Notes: generated from the letters alone by a model not told the origin. A stretch of DNA of 64,000 nt from Dehalococcoidia bacterium (GCA_009692665.1 SHYT01000009.1:16906-80905), one strand, 5' to 3'. Numbered from the stretch's first letter, positions 50,178 to 59,793 are shown. Translations and numbers: made by a program.

Positions 50178-50955
50178 GGGCGGCGGTCTCCTTGATCTTC
50201 TCGTAGCCGGTGGACTCGACTTCCAGCGCCAGCTCCTTGCCGCCGGACTTCACAATGCGTCCATCGATGAGGATGTGCACGAAGTCCGGAACGATGTAGT
50301 TGAGCAGGCGTTGGTAGTGGGTGACTAGCAGGATGGAGTTGTCCGGGCGGCGGCGCTGGTTGACCCCCTGCGCGATGATGCGGAGCGCATCGATGTCCAG
50401 GCCGGAGTCGGTCTCATCCAAGAGCGCCAGCTTGGGGTCCAAGACGGCCATCTGGAGCATTTCGCTACGCTTCTTCTCGCCGCCGGAGAAGCCCTCGTTT
50501 ACGGAGCGCTTCATCAGGGCTGGGTCGATTTCCACCAGTTTCATCTTCTCTTCCCACAGCTTGTTAAAGGAGCGGACGTCCATCTCCTTCCCGCCATGGT
50601 GCGTGCGCACGGCGTCCAGGGCGGTCTTCACGAACTGCCAATTCGGCACGCCCGGAAGTTCCACTGGGTACTGGAACGCCAGGAAGATACCTTCGCGGGC
50701 GCGGATTTCAGGCAGCATGGTGATCAGGTCTTTGCCTTCGTAGAGCACGGTGCCCTGGGTGACCGTGTACTCCGGGCGGCCCGCCAGCACGTTGGCCAGC
50801 GTGCTCTTGCCGGAGCCGTTGGGGCCCATGATGGCATGCACTTCACCCGTGTTAATGGTGAGGTCAATGCCTTTCAGGATTTGCTTTGGGCCGATATTAA
50901 CGTGGAGGCTGCGAATCTCCATGAGCGGTGTCTTCTTCTCATTCTTGGTGGTCAT
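50170..50955 (-). CDS. sufC: SufC ATPase
   Basis: ABC-type ATPase of the SufBCD complex, 261 residues. Walker A GPNGSGKST, the signature FSGGEKKRSEM and Walker B LALLDETDSGLD are all present. In the middle of the operon, between sufB and sufD. Confidence 0.96.
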   Translation of the reverse strand: MTTKNEKKTPLMEIRSLHVNIGPKQILKGIDLTINTGEVHAIMGPNGSGKSTLANVLAGRPEYTVTQGTVLYEGKDLITMLPEIRAREGIFLAFQYPVELPGVPNWQFVKTALDAVRTHHGGKEMDVRSFNKLWEEKMKLVEIDPALMKRSVNEGFSGGEKKRSEMLQMAVLDPKLALLDETDSGLDIDALRIIAQGVNQRRRPDNSILLVTHYQRLLNYIVPDFVHILIDGRIVKSGGKELALEVESTGYEKIKETAARG

Positions 50956-51021
50956 GCTTGGCTTCCTTTTCTACCTGTCGTCGAATGCACGAAATTTTAT
51001 GGGTGCAGGGCACTGCCCTGC

Positions 51022-52479
51022 CTAGCCGACTGCGCCTTCCAGGCTGACGCGCAGGAGCTGGGAGGCTTCCACAGCAAACTCAAAAGGGAGCTCGTTGAAG
51101 ATGCCTTTGCAGAAGCCTTTGATGATCATGTGATGTGCTTCCTCGCTGGACATGCCACGCTGAAGGCAGTAGAAGAGCTGATCGTCAGAGACCTTGGAGG
51201 TGGACGCTTCGTGCTCAATGCGGGCCGTCGAGTTCTTCACTTCGATGTAGGGGACGGTGTTGGCGGAGCACTTATCGCCGATGAGGAGCGAGTCGCACTG
51301 GCTGTAGTTCTTGGCGTTAGTAGCGCCGGGCATGAATCGCACAAGGCCGCGGTAGGTGTTATTGCCGTGGCCGGCGGAGATGCCCTTGGCGACGATGGTG
51401 CTCTTGGTGTTCTTGCCGATGTGGATCATCTTGGTGCCGGTGTCCGCCTGCTGGTAGTTGTTGACCAGGGCGACGGAGTAGAACTCGCCGACGGAGTTGT
51501 CGCCTTGCAGGATGACGCTGGGGTACTTCCAAGTGATGGCGGAGCCGGTCTCCACCTGCGTCCAGGAAATCTTAGAGTTCTCCATGGCCTTGCCGCGCTT
51601 GGTGACGAAGTTGAAGACGCCGCCCTTGCCCTCTTTATCGCCGGGATACCAGTTCTGGAGGGTGGAGTACTTCACCTGGGCGTTGTCCAGGGCGATGATT
51701 TCGACGATGGCGGCGTGGAGCTGGTTCTGCTTGCGGATGGGCGCAGTGCAGCCTTCGAGATAGCTGACGTAGCTGCCTTCGTCCGCAATGATGAGCGTCC
51801 GCTCGAACTGGCCGGTATTCGCCAGGTTGATGCGGAAGTAGGTCATGAGCTCAATAGGGCAGCGCACGCCCTTTGGGATATAGATGAACGAGCCGTCACT
51901 GAACACGGCGGAGTTGAGGGCGGCGTAGAAGTTATCCGTGTAAGGCACAACGGAGCCCATGTACTTTTTGACCAGCTCCGGGTGCTCCTTGATGGCTTCT
52001 GTGAACGAGCAGAAGATGATGCCGTACTTGTCCAGGGTCTTCTTGTAGGTGGTGGCGACGGAGGCGCTGTCCAGCACAGCGTCTATGGCCACGCCCGCAA
52101 GCTGCTTTTGCTCCTGGAGCGGGATGCCCAGCTTGTTGAAGGCGGTGACCAACTCAGGGTCAACCTCGTCCAGGCTCTGGGGGCCGGCCTTGGTCTTGGG
52201 CGCGGCGTAGTAAATAATGTCCTGGAAATCGATGGGCGGATGGCTGATGTAGGCCCAGGTTGGCTCTTCCTGCTTGAGCTTCATCCAGTGGCGGAGGGCG
52301 CGGAGGCGCCATTCCAGCATCCACTCCGGCTCGCCCTTTTTGGCGACGATTTGGTGGATGGTTTCTTCCGAAAGCCCCTTGGGAACGGCATCAGAATCGA
52401 TGTTGATGTCGAAGCCCCACTTGTAGTCCTGCTGAGACACGCCAGTCTGCCGAGAGATGGTGTTGGGGGGGGTGGTCAT
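51022..52479 (-). CDS. sufB: SufB, Fe-S assembly scaffold
   Basis: 485-residue core scaffold on which Fe-S clusters form. Family sequence includes [17 protein letters not shown] near the N-terminus, [15 protein letters not shown], and [26 protein letters not shown]. The end is RVSLEGAVG. First gene of the operon; ATG 52479 is preceded by AAAGGAG. A palindrome overlapping the promoter area lies just upstream. Confidence 0.96.
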   Translation of the reverse strand: MTTPPNTISRQTGVSQQDYKWGFDINIDSDAVPKGLSEETIHQIVAKKGEPEWMLEWRLRALRHWMKLKQEEPTWAYISHPPIDFQDIIYYAAPKTKAGPQSLDEVDPELVTAFNKLGIPLQEQKQLAGVAIDAVLDSASVATTYKKTLDKYGIIFCSFTEAIKEHPELVKKYMGSVVPYTDNFYAALNSAVFSDGSFIYIPKGVRCPIELMTYFRINLANTGQFERTLIIADEGSYVSYLEGCTAPIRKQNQLHAAIVEIIALDNAQVKYSTLQNWYPGDKEGKGGVFNFVTKRGKAMENSKISWTQVETGSAITWKYPSVILQGDNSVGEFYSVALVNNYQQADTGTKMIHIGKNTKSTIVAKGISAGHGNNTYRGLVRFMPGATNAKNYSQCDSLLIGDKCSANTVPYIEVKNSTARIEHEASTSKVSDDQLFYCLQRGMSSEEAHHMIIKGFCKGIFNELPFEFAVEASQLLRVSLEGAVG

Positions 52480-52500
52480 GAAGGCTCCTTTGTCAGTAGA

Positions 52501-52515
52501 AGGTATTTGCTACCT
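52501..52515. promoter_or_regulatory. candidate Rrf2/IscR-type operator before sufB
   Basis: AGGTA and TACCT form an inverted repeat with a 5-base spacer, 22 bp upstream of the sufB ATG. On the minus strand a TTGACT is 14 bp further upstream (about 52521-52526), suggesting overlap with the promoter. Linked to the Rrf2 protein by context only. Confidence 0.4.
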
Positions 52516-52533
52516 CTCTAGTCAACAACCAGT

Positions 52534-52770
52534 TTAATTGGCAGGGAGAGGGGAGTCAAGGGTAGTGTGGCGGTGAGGACCTTCTTTGCTGGCGGTGTCA
52601 CTATTCCCTGAAGCTCCCATGCCCAAACTGCGCGGCCGAGGACGGTAGGCGCGGGCTTTTTCTTCTAAGGCCTCTCGGATGAGTGAAGCCATGGAAGTAC
52701 GCTTCTCAGCCGCGATGACGCGAAGCCGCTGCAGCAATTCTTCTGGGAGCGAGATAGTAGTGCGTTCCAT
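52534..52770 (-). CDS. ribbon-helix-helix protein, VapB-like orphan antitoxin
   Basis: 78 residues. The N-terminus RTTISLPEELLQRLRVIAAEKRTSMASLIREALEEKA is a ribbon-helix-helix domain, and RPRSLGMGASGNSD is the linker typical of VapB antitoxins. No PIN-domain VapC toxin follows; the next gene on this strand is sufB. The C-terminal tail is short and does not look like a toxin-binding segment, so it may be a decayed antitoxin or a small regulator. Confidence 0.65.
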   Translation of the reverse strand: MERTTISLPEELLQRLRVIAAEKRTSMASLIREALEEKARAYRPRPRSLGMGASGNSDTASKEGPHRHTTLDSPLPAN

Positions 52771-52815
52771 AGCATTATGATAGTGGGAGTGATGATGCTA
52801 GCCAAGGAGGCCCAT

Positions 52816-53064
52816 ATGACTATGAATGATGAGGAGCTTCAAGACGCTATCGTGACGCAGTGCCAGCGCTTTGGCGAGAGGCCTTTTCGTCTCGACGACA
52901 TGGTGCGGGAAGTAAACATCACCCTGCGCCGCAACAACAGCCTACCCGCGCTGCACGATTACCAGCGGCAGGCCCAGGCGGTGAAGGCGAAGTTGGACGG
53001 CATGGTCGCGAGCGGCCTGTTGACCAAGAAAAACGTCGGCGGGGCGGAGACGTACAGCTCCTAG
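52816..53064 (+). CDS. 82-residue hypothetical protein
   Basis: Helical, basic protein of about 82 residues; ATG 52816 has AAGGAGG about 6 bases upstream and is preferred to 52777. Sequence such as FRLDDMVREVNITLRR and VKAKLDGMVASGLLTKKN suggests a winged helix-like fold. It is divergent from the RHH gene, separated by 45 bp. Family not recognised. Confidence 0.6.
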   Translation: MTMNDEELQDAIVTQCQRFGERPFRLDDMVREVNITLRRNNSLPALHDYQRQAQAVKAKLDGMVASGLLTKKNVGGAETYSS

Positions 53065-53768
53065 TTTAGCTCGCCGGCAGCTCCGCTTGGGTCGCCTTCG
53101 TGGCCCTCGTCAGCCTGCCTAGCTCAAGCCCCGCCGTGACCTTCTAGGCGTGATAACCTTCCTGCCCTTCCCGTTTTCCACGCCCTTGCCTGCTGGGCCT
53201 GCGCCCGCGCCATCCGTCACCATACACTCGTCCGTTGCTAGTGGGTCAATTTGACATGATTATCTGCTCGGCACGGCAAACAGGAAGCCCGGCTCCTTGC
53301 CCCCCTTCGCAGTCACTTGTTTTCCCCGTTCGTGGTGAGCCTGTCGAACCATGAACGGACACCACAGGAGAGGGCAGCGTTTCCCAGTTTGGTCGGCCCA
53401 ACTGGACTCGTGTCAAATCCTAGTTCCAGATAGCTACTAGGTTCCGATTCTTAAATTGACCCACTGCTCGTCCGTTAGTGCCTCTGGACAATGAACCCTT
53501 GCCTTACATGCACCACCAATGCACTCTATACGTATGCACTACTCATACTCAAAGACATATGCTCATCCGCCAAGCATACTAAGTGTGGCTGGCAAGGAGG
53601 CAGAAGCAACACCCAAAGAGCATTCTGCTACACCCCCCCCTGCACGTGGCCCATTGCTGCCCAGTTGTTGCACAATAGGCAACGTTTCGCAGTGGACGAA
53701 GCGGAACCAGATGGAATCCGTCGAGGCCGGCGCAATGAAGAAGAGTGACGACAGCGCTACTATGCGTG
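53065..53768. other. 704-bp gene-free stretch with repeats
   Basis: No supported gene. It holds the TIR element copy 2 (53240-53465) with its flanking CTCGTCCGTT repeats and, at 53647-53700, a segment similar to the uppP-thiI intergenic sequence near 35688 (shared CCAGTTGTTGCA). Short ORFs here have no protein-like character. Confidence 0.5.
53240..53465. mobile_element. TIR element (MITE-like), copy 2
   Basis: About 226 bp. Left end AGTGGGTCAATTT and right end AAATTGACCCACT are perfect 13-base inverted repeats. It carries the REP core GTTCGTGGT...ACCATGAAC and lacks any ORF. Direct repeats CTCGTCCGTT at 53227-53236 and 53467-53476 flank it, a likely target-site duplication. Same family as 28059-28270. 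Confidence 0.8.
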
Positions 53769-54854
53769 TCAGTCAAAGCTCCGCAGCTTCTTCACCGTGG
53801 GAGCGTCCAGCCGCTTGATGATCTCTGCCACGAGGGTCACGGCGTGGTCAAAGTCTTTGCGGGCGATGACGCCGTTGTGGGTGTGCAGGTAACGGGTGGG
53901 GACAGTGATGTTCACGGCGGGGACGCCGGAGTAGACCTTCTGCATTTCAGAGCCGTCTTCGCCGTAGCCGCTGAGGACTTCGAACTGGATGGGGATGTGG
54001 CACTCTTTGGCGACGTCGATGATAAAGTCGCGGAAGCGGAGGTTGGGGATCATTGAGCTGTCGTGCAGGAAGATGCCGGGGCCGTTGCCGAGCCTCTCCT
54101 GTGCTTCCTCTTGTGTGATACCGGGGTGGTCCGCGCCGACGCCCGCTTCCAGGCTGATGCCGACGTCCGGCTTGACGTGAAACGCGGCGGTGTGAGCGCC
54201 GCGCAGGCCCACTTCTTCCTGCGTGGTGGAGACAGCGTACAGAGAGTTCTTGGGCGGCTCTTTGGCGAGCTGGCGCATGACCCCGGCGATGATGCCGAGG
54301 CCGACGCGGTCGTCCCAGGCCTTGGCGAGATACTGCTCGCCGCCGTTCAGCTCCTGGAACTTGCTATCGGGCGCGACGGGATCGCCAGGGCGGATGCCGA
54401 GCCGGTCTTCAGCGTCCTTCTTGCTGGATGCGCCGACGTCAATGAACATCTGCTGCCACTTGAACTGCAGGGTGGCGCGCTGGTCAAGGCCGACGACGTG
54501 CGGCGACTTGAGGCCAGTGATGCCTGTGATCGGGCCTTTGTGGGTCATGATAGTGAAGCGCTGGTTGATGAGGGCATGGTCGAGGAAGCCCCCGAGGGGC
54601 TGGAATTTGACGTAGCCCTCAGCGGTGATGTACTTGACCAGCAGGCCGACCTCGTCCATGTGCGCGGCCAGCATGACGCGCGGCGCGGGCCTCCCGCCCT
54701 TGAGGTGCGCGATGAGGGAACCCATGCCGTCGGTCTCCACTGTGTCTGAAAACGGGGTAACTTCACGGCGCATGATGGCGCGGACAGGCTCTTCAAAGCC
54801 AGTGGGGCCGAAGGCGTTGGTGAGTTCTTCCAGGAGTTTTTCAACCCTGTCCAT
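53769..54854 (-). CDS. M42 family metallopeptidase
   Basis: 361-residue aminopeptidase/endoglucanase-like family (FrvX, PepA, glutamyl aminopeptidase). Metal and catalytic motifs: AAHMDEVGLLV, KAWDDRVGLG, the catalytic pair in TTQEEVGLRG, and a C-terminal metal His in RYLHTHNGV. Cytoplasmic, likely a large oligomer trimming peptides. It stands as a single gene. Confidence 0.92.
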   Translation of the reverse strand: MDRVEKLLEELTNAFGPTGFEEPVRAIMRREVTPFSDTVETDGMGSLIAHLKGGRPAPRVMLAAHMDEVGLLVKYITAEGYVKFQPLGGFLDHALINQRFTIMTHKGPITGITGLKSPHVVGLDQRATLQFKWQQMFIDVGASSKKDAEDRLGIRPGDPVAPDSKFQELNGGEQYLAKAWDDRVGLGIIAGVMRQLAKEPPKNSLYAVSTTQEEVGLRGAHTAAFHVKPDVGISLEAGVGADHPGITQEEAQERLGNGPGIFLHDSSMIPNLRFRDFIIDVAKECHIPIQFEVLSGYGEDGSEMQKVYSGVPAVNITVPTRYLHTHNGVIARKDFDHAVTLVAEIIKRLDAPTVKKLRSFD

Positions 54855-54884
54855 AGCTTCCTCCAGATGTCATCGCGCTCCATC

Positions 54885-55499
54885 TTAGGGGCTAGGACGC
54901 CCAGGGACAATGTGCCGCCTCGTGTCCACCCACGCACGGGCTGCCCAGACCAGCGCCAGTGCGCCAAGCTCGCACGCCAGGCCAGCCACGTGAGGGATGG
55001 GGACCGTGGCTATGGAGAAGGGCGCTAGCAGGCGAACGGCGGAGTCGGAGAAGAAAGCGTCGACGGCGAAGTGGGAGAGCACGGCGGCTGCGGCCGTGGC
55101 GCCGACAAGCAGCCAGTGCTCCTTGACGGGAAACCACTTGGTCCGGGCGAGCAGGGCCAGAATGACGACAGCGAACAAGAGGAAGAATAACGAGTGGCTG
55201 GCGCGGCTGGGCATGGGGAGAGCAAGGACACGTCCTATGTGGTCAACGTCCACCAGGAGTGCGGCCAGGCCACCACCTACAACGAGCGAGGCGCAGCGGG
55301 ACGGGAGGACAGCCAGCGCGCCTGCGGCCATGTGCATGACTACATCAACGAAGAGGTCAACGCTGGGCAGCGGGATGGCAATGCGTGCTGCGGGAAACCG
55401 GCCGAAGGTGAAGGCGCTGAAGATGAGAGACAGGAGCGCGAAGATGAGGCCGAAGGTGAGCCCCTGGCGGATAGAGGGTGTAATAGCTTTCAATGACAT
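54885..55499 (-). CDS. membrane-bound metal-dependent hydrolase-like protein (YdjM/DUF457-type)
   Basis: About 204 residues with about five membrane segments. Conserved motifs DVDHIGR, SRASHSLFF and SHFAVDAFF give the His/Asp pattern of the family. Start ATG 55499 is a choice; the frame extends to 55544. Function in the cell is not established; some E. coli relatives (YdjM) are under LexA control, but no SOS box is seen here. Confidence 0.68.
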   Translation of the reverse strand: MSLKAITPSIRQGLTFGLIFALLSLIFSAFTFGRFPAARIAIPLPSVDLFVDVVMHMAAGALAVLPSRCASLVVGGGLAALLVDVDHIGRVLALPMPSRASHSLFFLLFAVVILALLARTKWFPVKEHWLLVGATAAAAVLSHFAVDAFFSDSAVRLLAPFSIATVPIPHVAGLACELGALALVWAARAWVDTRRHIVPGRPSP

Positions 55500-55581
55500 T
55501 CGTAGGTCTCTCAAACATCGTGATAGGTAGTTTGTGGCATCCACGTTGCGAAGTGTACGCCAATGCCCTATGTGGAAAACA

Positions 55582-56295
55582 TCACGCTGGCGGCGACGCC
55601 CTTCGCACGAGCTGGTAGGCGAGCGCGCCCAACGCTGCGCCGATGATTGGCCCAGCCCAGTATATCCACTGGTGCGCCATAGCGCCGCTGATGAGCGCAG
55701 GGCCGAACGAGCGCGCGGGGTTCATGGATGCGCCGGAGATGGGACCGGCGAAGACGGCTTCGAGGGCGACGGTGGCGCCAATGGCGATGGCGGCCTGCGC
55801 GCCAACCGCTCGCGCGTCTGTGGCAACGGCCATGATGACGAACATGAGGAAGAAGGCGAGCACGATCTCCAGTAAGAAGCTCTGCATGGCGGAACCAGCA
55901 GGGAGGGTTGCGCCGAGCCCGGCGACGTTGCCGAAGAGGGCGCGCAGAGCGAGGGCGGCGGCGATGGCACCGATGATCTGCGCGGCCCAGTAGAACGGCA
56001 CCTGCCGCCACGGGAATGTTCCAGCAATGGCGAAGGCCAGCGTCACCGATGGGTTGAAGTGCGCGCCGGACAGGTGGCCTGTGGCGTAAATCATGGCGGC
56101 GATGATGAGGCCGAAGGTGAGGCTGATGCCCACGTGCGTCACGCCGCCGTTGGTGACCGTGTCAATAACGACGGCGCCCGCGCCTGCGAACACCAGGCCG
56201 AAGGTGCCGATGGCCTCGGCAAGGTAGGCGTAGACGGTTGCAGGCGGCATAATGCCAGGTGTGCTGGTTGGCACTTTGGCTGATTGGCTGGTCAT
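55582..56295 (-). CDS. aquaporin/glycerol-facilitator family channel
   Basis: 237-residue MIP channel with six membrane segments and both half-helix signatures: HFNPSVTLA (NPS instead of NPA) and SMNPARSFGP. It overlaps the arsC stop by 4 bp (ATGA), so the two genes are translationally coupled. In Sinorhizobium meliloti an aquaporin (AqpS) next to arsC lets arsenite leave the cell, so an arsenite-efflux role is likely here. Confidence 0.9.
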   Translation of the reverse strand: MTSQSAKVPTSTPGIMPPATVYAYLAEAIGTFGLVFAGAGAVVIDTVTNGGVTHVGISLTFGLIIAAMIYATGHLSGAHFNPSVTLAFAIAGTFPWRQVPFYWAAQIIGAIAAALALRALFGNVAGLGATLPAGSAMQSFLLEIVLAFFLMFVIMAVATDARAVGAQAAIAIGATVALEAVFAGPISGASMNPARSFGPALISGAMAHQWIYWAGPIIGAALGALAYQLVRRASPPA

Positions 56296-56717
56296 GCGCT
56301 GATGGCGCTCTGGCGGCTGCGGGCTTGCTCAATGAGCTGGCGCACGTGGGCCTCCACCTGGTCGCGGATGGCGCGCACCTTTTCAATCGGCTGGCCGGAC
56401 GGGTCGTCGAGCTTCCAGTCTTCAGACGGCACGAACACGCCGGGGCAGACCTCTTCCACGGAGCAACCCATAGTGAACACTTTGTCGGCCCACTGCACCG
56501 TCTCCGGCGCCATCAGTTTGGGCTTGGCGCGGCTCAGGCCAATGCCCTTTTCGCGCATCGCCTGCACCACGACGGGGTTGACGTTTGGCGTGGGCATGGT
56601 GCCGGCACAATCAGCGTCCAGCACGTCAGCACCCAGGTGGCGGGCGAAGGCGGCGGCCATCTGGCTGCGGCCCGCGTTGTGGATGCAGACGAAGAGAACC
56701 TTCACCTTCTGAGCCAC
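56292..56717 (-). CDS. arsC: arsenate reductase, thioredoxin-coupled type
   Basis: About 141 residues from GTG 56717 (AGGAGG 8 bases upstream; the frame is open further). Low-molecular-weight phosphatase fold with the P-loop CIHNAGRS at the N-terminus and the second Cys pair in MGCSVEEVCPGVF (six residues apart), as in thioredoxin-dependent ArsC. Reduces arsenate to arsenite, which the coupled channel could release. Confidence 0.93.
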   Translation of the reverse strand: MAQKVKVLFVCIHNAGRSQMAAAFARHLGADVLDADCAGTMPTPNVNPVVVQAMREKGIGLSRAKPKLMAPETVQWADKVFTMGCSVEEVCPGVFVPSEDWKLDDPSGQPIEKVRAIRDQVEAHVRQLIEQARSRQSAISA

Positions 56718-56799
56718 GTAGCACCTCCTGTGAGGACACGTTACATGTGGATGGTACACCATCAGGATTAAGGGGCGGTTAACGCAATGCGACCGGCAA

Positions 56800-59289
56800 C
56801 TACGCAGCCGTCACAATATTCACCAGTCTCCCGGGGACGTAGACCACGTTGACAATGCGGCGGCCTTGCGTGTACTTCTGCACGTTGGGGCTGGCGAGCG
56901 CCTGCTCTCGGGCGTGGGTCTCGTTAATGTCCGCCGGGACGGTGAAGCGCTCGCGCACCTTGCCGTCCACCTGCACCACCAGCGTGACGGTCTGCGCAAC
57001 GACCAGTGCTTCGTCCCACGTGGGGAATGAACGCTGATGCACGGAGTAGCCGCGGCCGGTGCGCTGCCATAGCTCTTCCGCCAGGTGCGGCGCCAGCGGG
57101 GCGAGCATAAGTAAAAAGGCTTCCTGTGCCTCCAGCCATGCCGTCTTGCCCGCGTTCGCGTCCTCCCACGTCTTCTGTAAGAAGTTAGCGAACTCCATGA
57201 GCGCCGCAATGGCTGTGTTGAACTGAAACGTCTCTAGGTCGCCGGTGACGCGCTTCAGAGTGCGGTGCGTCTCACGGCGCAGGGAGCGCTCCGCTGCGGG
57301 ACTCTTTGCGTTGCGGTCCATGTCCGCCGGTTCGCGGCTGGCCAGTTCCCACGCGCGGTTGAGCCAGCGGGCCACGCCGTTGATGCCGGTGGTGCTCCAC
57401 GGGCCGCCGCGGTCCCACGGGCCAAGGAACATGAGATAGCAGCGGACCACGTCCGCACCGAGCGCCTGTACGTAGTCGTCAGGAGCCACCACGTTGCCGC
57501 GGCTCTTGCTCATCTTCTCGTGGTCTTCGCCGAGGATGATGCCCTGGTTGAAGAGGCGGAGGAACGGCTCGCCGAAGTTGACCAGGCCCATGTCCCGCAA
57601 CGCCTTCGTGAAGAAGCGAGCGTAGAGCAGGTGCATGACGGCATGCTCGGCGCCGCCGGTGTACTGGTCAACAGGCAGCCACTTATTCATCACGTTGGGG
57701 TCCCAGGGTTGTTTTATATCATGCGGGTTCAAGTAGCGGAGGAAGTACCAGGAAGAGTCCACGAACGTGTCCATTGTGTCGCTCTCGCGCCTAGCAACAC
57801 CCTGGCAGTTTGGACAGGTAGCCCGCATGAACTTCTCATGGCGGGCAAGCGGTGATTCACCCGTTGGCTTGAACTCCACGTCTTCCGGCAACAGCACCGG
57901 CAGCTGGGCTTCCGGCACCGGCTGCACGCCGCACTTGTCGCAGTAGACCATGGGGATGGGCGTGCCCCAGTAACGCTGGCGGGAGATGAGCCAGTCACGC
58001 ATGCGATAGGTGACCACACGCTTGCCCTGCGCTCCGCCTCTGGCGGACTCCAGCAAGTCGGCAATCGCCTGCATGCCACGCTCATTCGTCATGCCGTTCA
58101 CGGGGCCGGAGTTGACCATGGTGCCGGCTTCGGTATATGCCTGCTTCAAAGGCTCGCCCCTGTAGTTGGGGGGCGCGATGACCACCTTAATAGGCAAGCC
58201 GAACTTTTGCGCAAACTCAAAGTCGCGCTGATCATGCGCGGGCACGCCCATGACGGCGCCCGTGGCGTACCACGCCACGGCGTAGTCGGCGATGAACAGG
58301 GGCACCTTGTCGCCGTTGGCGGGATTGACGCAGTAGGCGCCAAGCGGCTGGCCGGTCTTCGCGCGGTCCGTCGCCATGCGTTCGATATCCGACTTGCGGC
58401 GCGCTTCCTCAATATAGTGCTCAACCGCGGTCTTCTGCGCAGGCGCGGTGAGCTTAGCGACCATAGGGTGTTCCGGTGCCAGCACCAGGAAGGTAACGCC
58501 ATGGAGCGTGTCCACACGCGTGGTAAACACTGGCAACTCTTTTTCCGCGGCGCCCAGGTGGCTGATGTCAAAGCGCACTTCCACGCCGGTGCTGCGCCCG
58601 ATCCAATTGCGCTGCATGGTGAGGATTTTCTCCGGCCAATCAACGAGACTGGAGAAGTCCAGAAGCTGGTCGGCGTACTGCGTGGTGCGGAGGAACCACT
58701 GGTCCATGTCCCGCCGGGTGACCGGAGTGCCGCACCGCTCGCAGAGGCCGTTCACCACCTGCTCGTTCGCCAGCACGGTCTGGTCTGTTGGGCACCAGAC
58801 CGCGGGCGCGTGGGTGCGGTACGCCAGGCCGTGCTTGTACATCTGAAGGAATAGCCACTGATCCCACTTGTAGTACTCAGGAAGGCAGCAGATGACCTCC
58901 CGCGTCCAGTCAAAGGTTGCGCCGATCGAGCGGACCTGCTTGCGCATCCGCTCGATGTTATCCATAGTCCACTGGTGCGGGTGGATGCCGCGCTTGATGG
59001 CGGCGTTCTCCGCCGGCAGGCCGAACGCGTCAAAGCCGAACGGCGCCAACATGTTCTTGCCACGCATGCGCATAAAGCGGACGTGGGCATCGTAGGGAGC
59101 GTAGGCGTACCAGTGGCCGATATGCAGATCGCCGGACGGGTACGGGTACATAGTCAGCTCGTACCACTTGTCGCCTTTGCCGTCGGGCTGCCAGCGATAG
59201 ATGCCGTCCTTTTCCCACCGCTCTTGCCACTTGGCATCAATGAGTTTGGGGTCCCAACGCAACTCAATAGAACGTGAAATCTGGGTCAT
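56800..59289 (-). CDS. leuS: leucine--tRNA ligase
   Basis: Class I synthetase, 829 residues from ATG 59289 (MTQISRSIELRW; GGGAG upstream). HIGH motif HIGHWYAYAPYDA; editing domain includes FTTRVDTLHGVTFLV and DQRDFEFAQKFG; KMSKS motif EKMSKSRGNVV; C-terminal anticodon domain ends RIVNVVYVPGRLVNIVTAA. No T-box is visible upstream. Confidence 0.97.
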   Translation of the reverse strand: MTQISRSIELRWDPKLIDAKWQERWEKDGIYRWQPDGKGDKWYELTMYPYPSGDLHIGHWYAYAPYDAHVRFMRMRGKNMLAPFGFDAFGLPAENAAIKRGIHPHQWTMDNIERMRKQVRSIGATFDWTREVICCLPEYYKWDQWLFLQMYKHGLAYRTHAPAVWCPTDQTVLANEQVVNGLCERCGTPVTRRDMDQWFLRTTQYADQLLDFSSLVDWPEKILTMQRNWIGRSTGVEVRFDISHLGAAEKELPVFTTRVDTLHGVTFLVLAPEHPMVAKLTAPAQKTAVEHYIEEARRKSDIERMATDRAKTGQPLGAYCVNPANGDKVPLFIADYAVAWYATGAVMGVPAHDQRDFEFAQKFGLPIKVVIAPPNYRGEPLKQAYTEAGTMVNSGPVNGMTNERGMQAIADLLESARGGAQGKRVVTYRMRDWLISRQRYWGTPIPMVYCDKCGVQPVPEAQLPVLLPEDVEFKPTGESPLARHEKFMRATCPNCQGVARRESDTMDTFVDSSWYFLRYLNPHDIKQPWDPNVMNKWLPVDQYTGGAEHAVMHLLYARFFTKALRDMGLVNFGEPFLRLFNQGIILGEDHEKMSKSRGNVVAPDDYVQALGADVVRCYLMFLGPWDRGGPWSTTGINGVARWLNRAWELASREPADMDRNAKSPAAERSLRRETHRTLKRVTGDLETFQFNTAIAALMEFANFLQKTWEDANAGKTAWLEAQEAFLLMLAPLAPHLAEELWQRTGRGYSVHQRSFPTWDEALVVAQTVTLVVQVDGKVRERFTVPADINETHAREQALASPNVQKYTQGRRIVNVVYVPGRLVNIVTAA

Positions 59290-59523
59290 GGTCTGCTCCC
59301 TGGTTGTGGGGTCTCCCCATTGTAGCAGGGGCAAGGCCTTTCTCTGCACCTCTGCGTGCGTGACGCCCTTTCCTTAGCGAAGAGCGTTGGAGCAGGCCAA
59401 ACACGACCAGGCTTCGCCACTTGCGCAGCGTTCAAGAGGATGGATGTGATTGAGAAGGTACGTACCAAGCGTACGCAGGAGACAACCTGTATCCGTCCTG
59501 CGCACTGGGGCTGGCAGGAGAGG

Positions 59524-59793
59524 TTATTCGTTGGGCTGGTGGTTTGGCTCCAGCCATGGTTCGCGGACCATCCATGACCGTGTGAACATAGAGCGCACCA
59601 TTAAGTAGACCTGGTCCGGCGTGTTGGCTGAATGACCGTTCCGTATGCTTTTACTGCTTTCTGCGATGGTGCCGCCAACAGATGTAATAGTGCCTCGTTG
59701 TCCACGCAATTCCAGGGGGATGCCCTTGGTGCCCAGCACCACCTGTACCTGGTCCCCCACTTTAAACCTTGCTGTTGAAGCACTCATAGCCAT
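59524..59793 (-). CDS. small KOW/SH3-like protein
   Basis: About 89 residues from ATG 59793. The N-terminus FKVGDQVQVVLGTKGIPLELRGQRGTITSVGG is a KOW-like nucleic-acid or rRNA-binding beta-motif; the rest (VYLMVRSMFTRSWMV) is unassigned. GGAAAG precedes the ATG. Upstream of leuS on the same strand, 234 bp apart. Function unknown. Confidence 0.6.
   Translation of the reverse strand: MAMSASTARFKVGDQVQVVLGTKGIPLELRGQRGTITSVGGTIAESSKSIRNGHSANTPDQVYLMVRSMFTRSWMVREPWLEPNHQPNE

Noticed and set aside
50596..52521. 641-residue plus-strand ORF across sufC and sufB
   Set aside because: Antisense shadow of two well-supported suf genes; composition is driven by codon third positions of the real genes.
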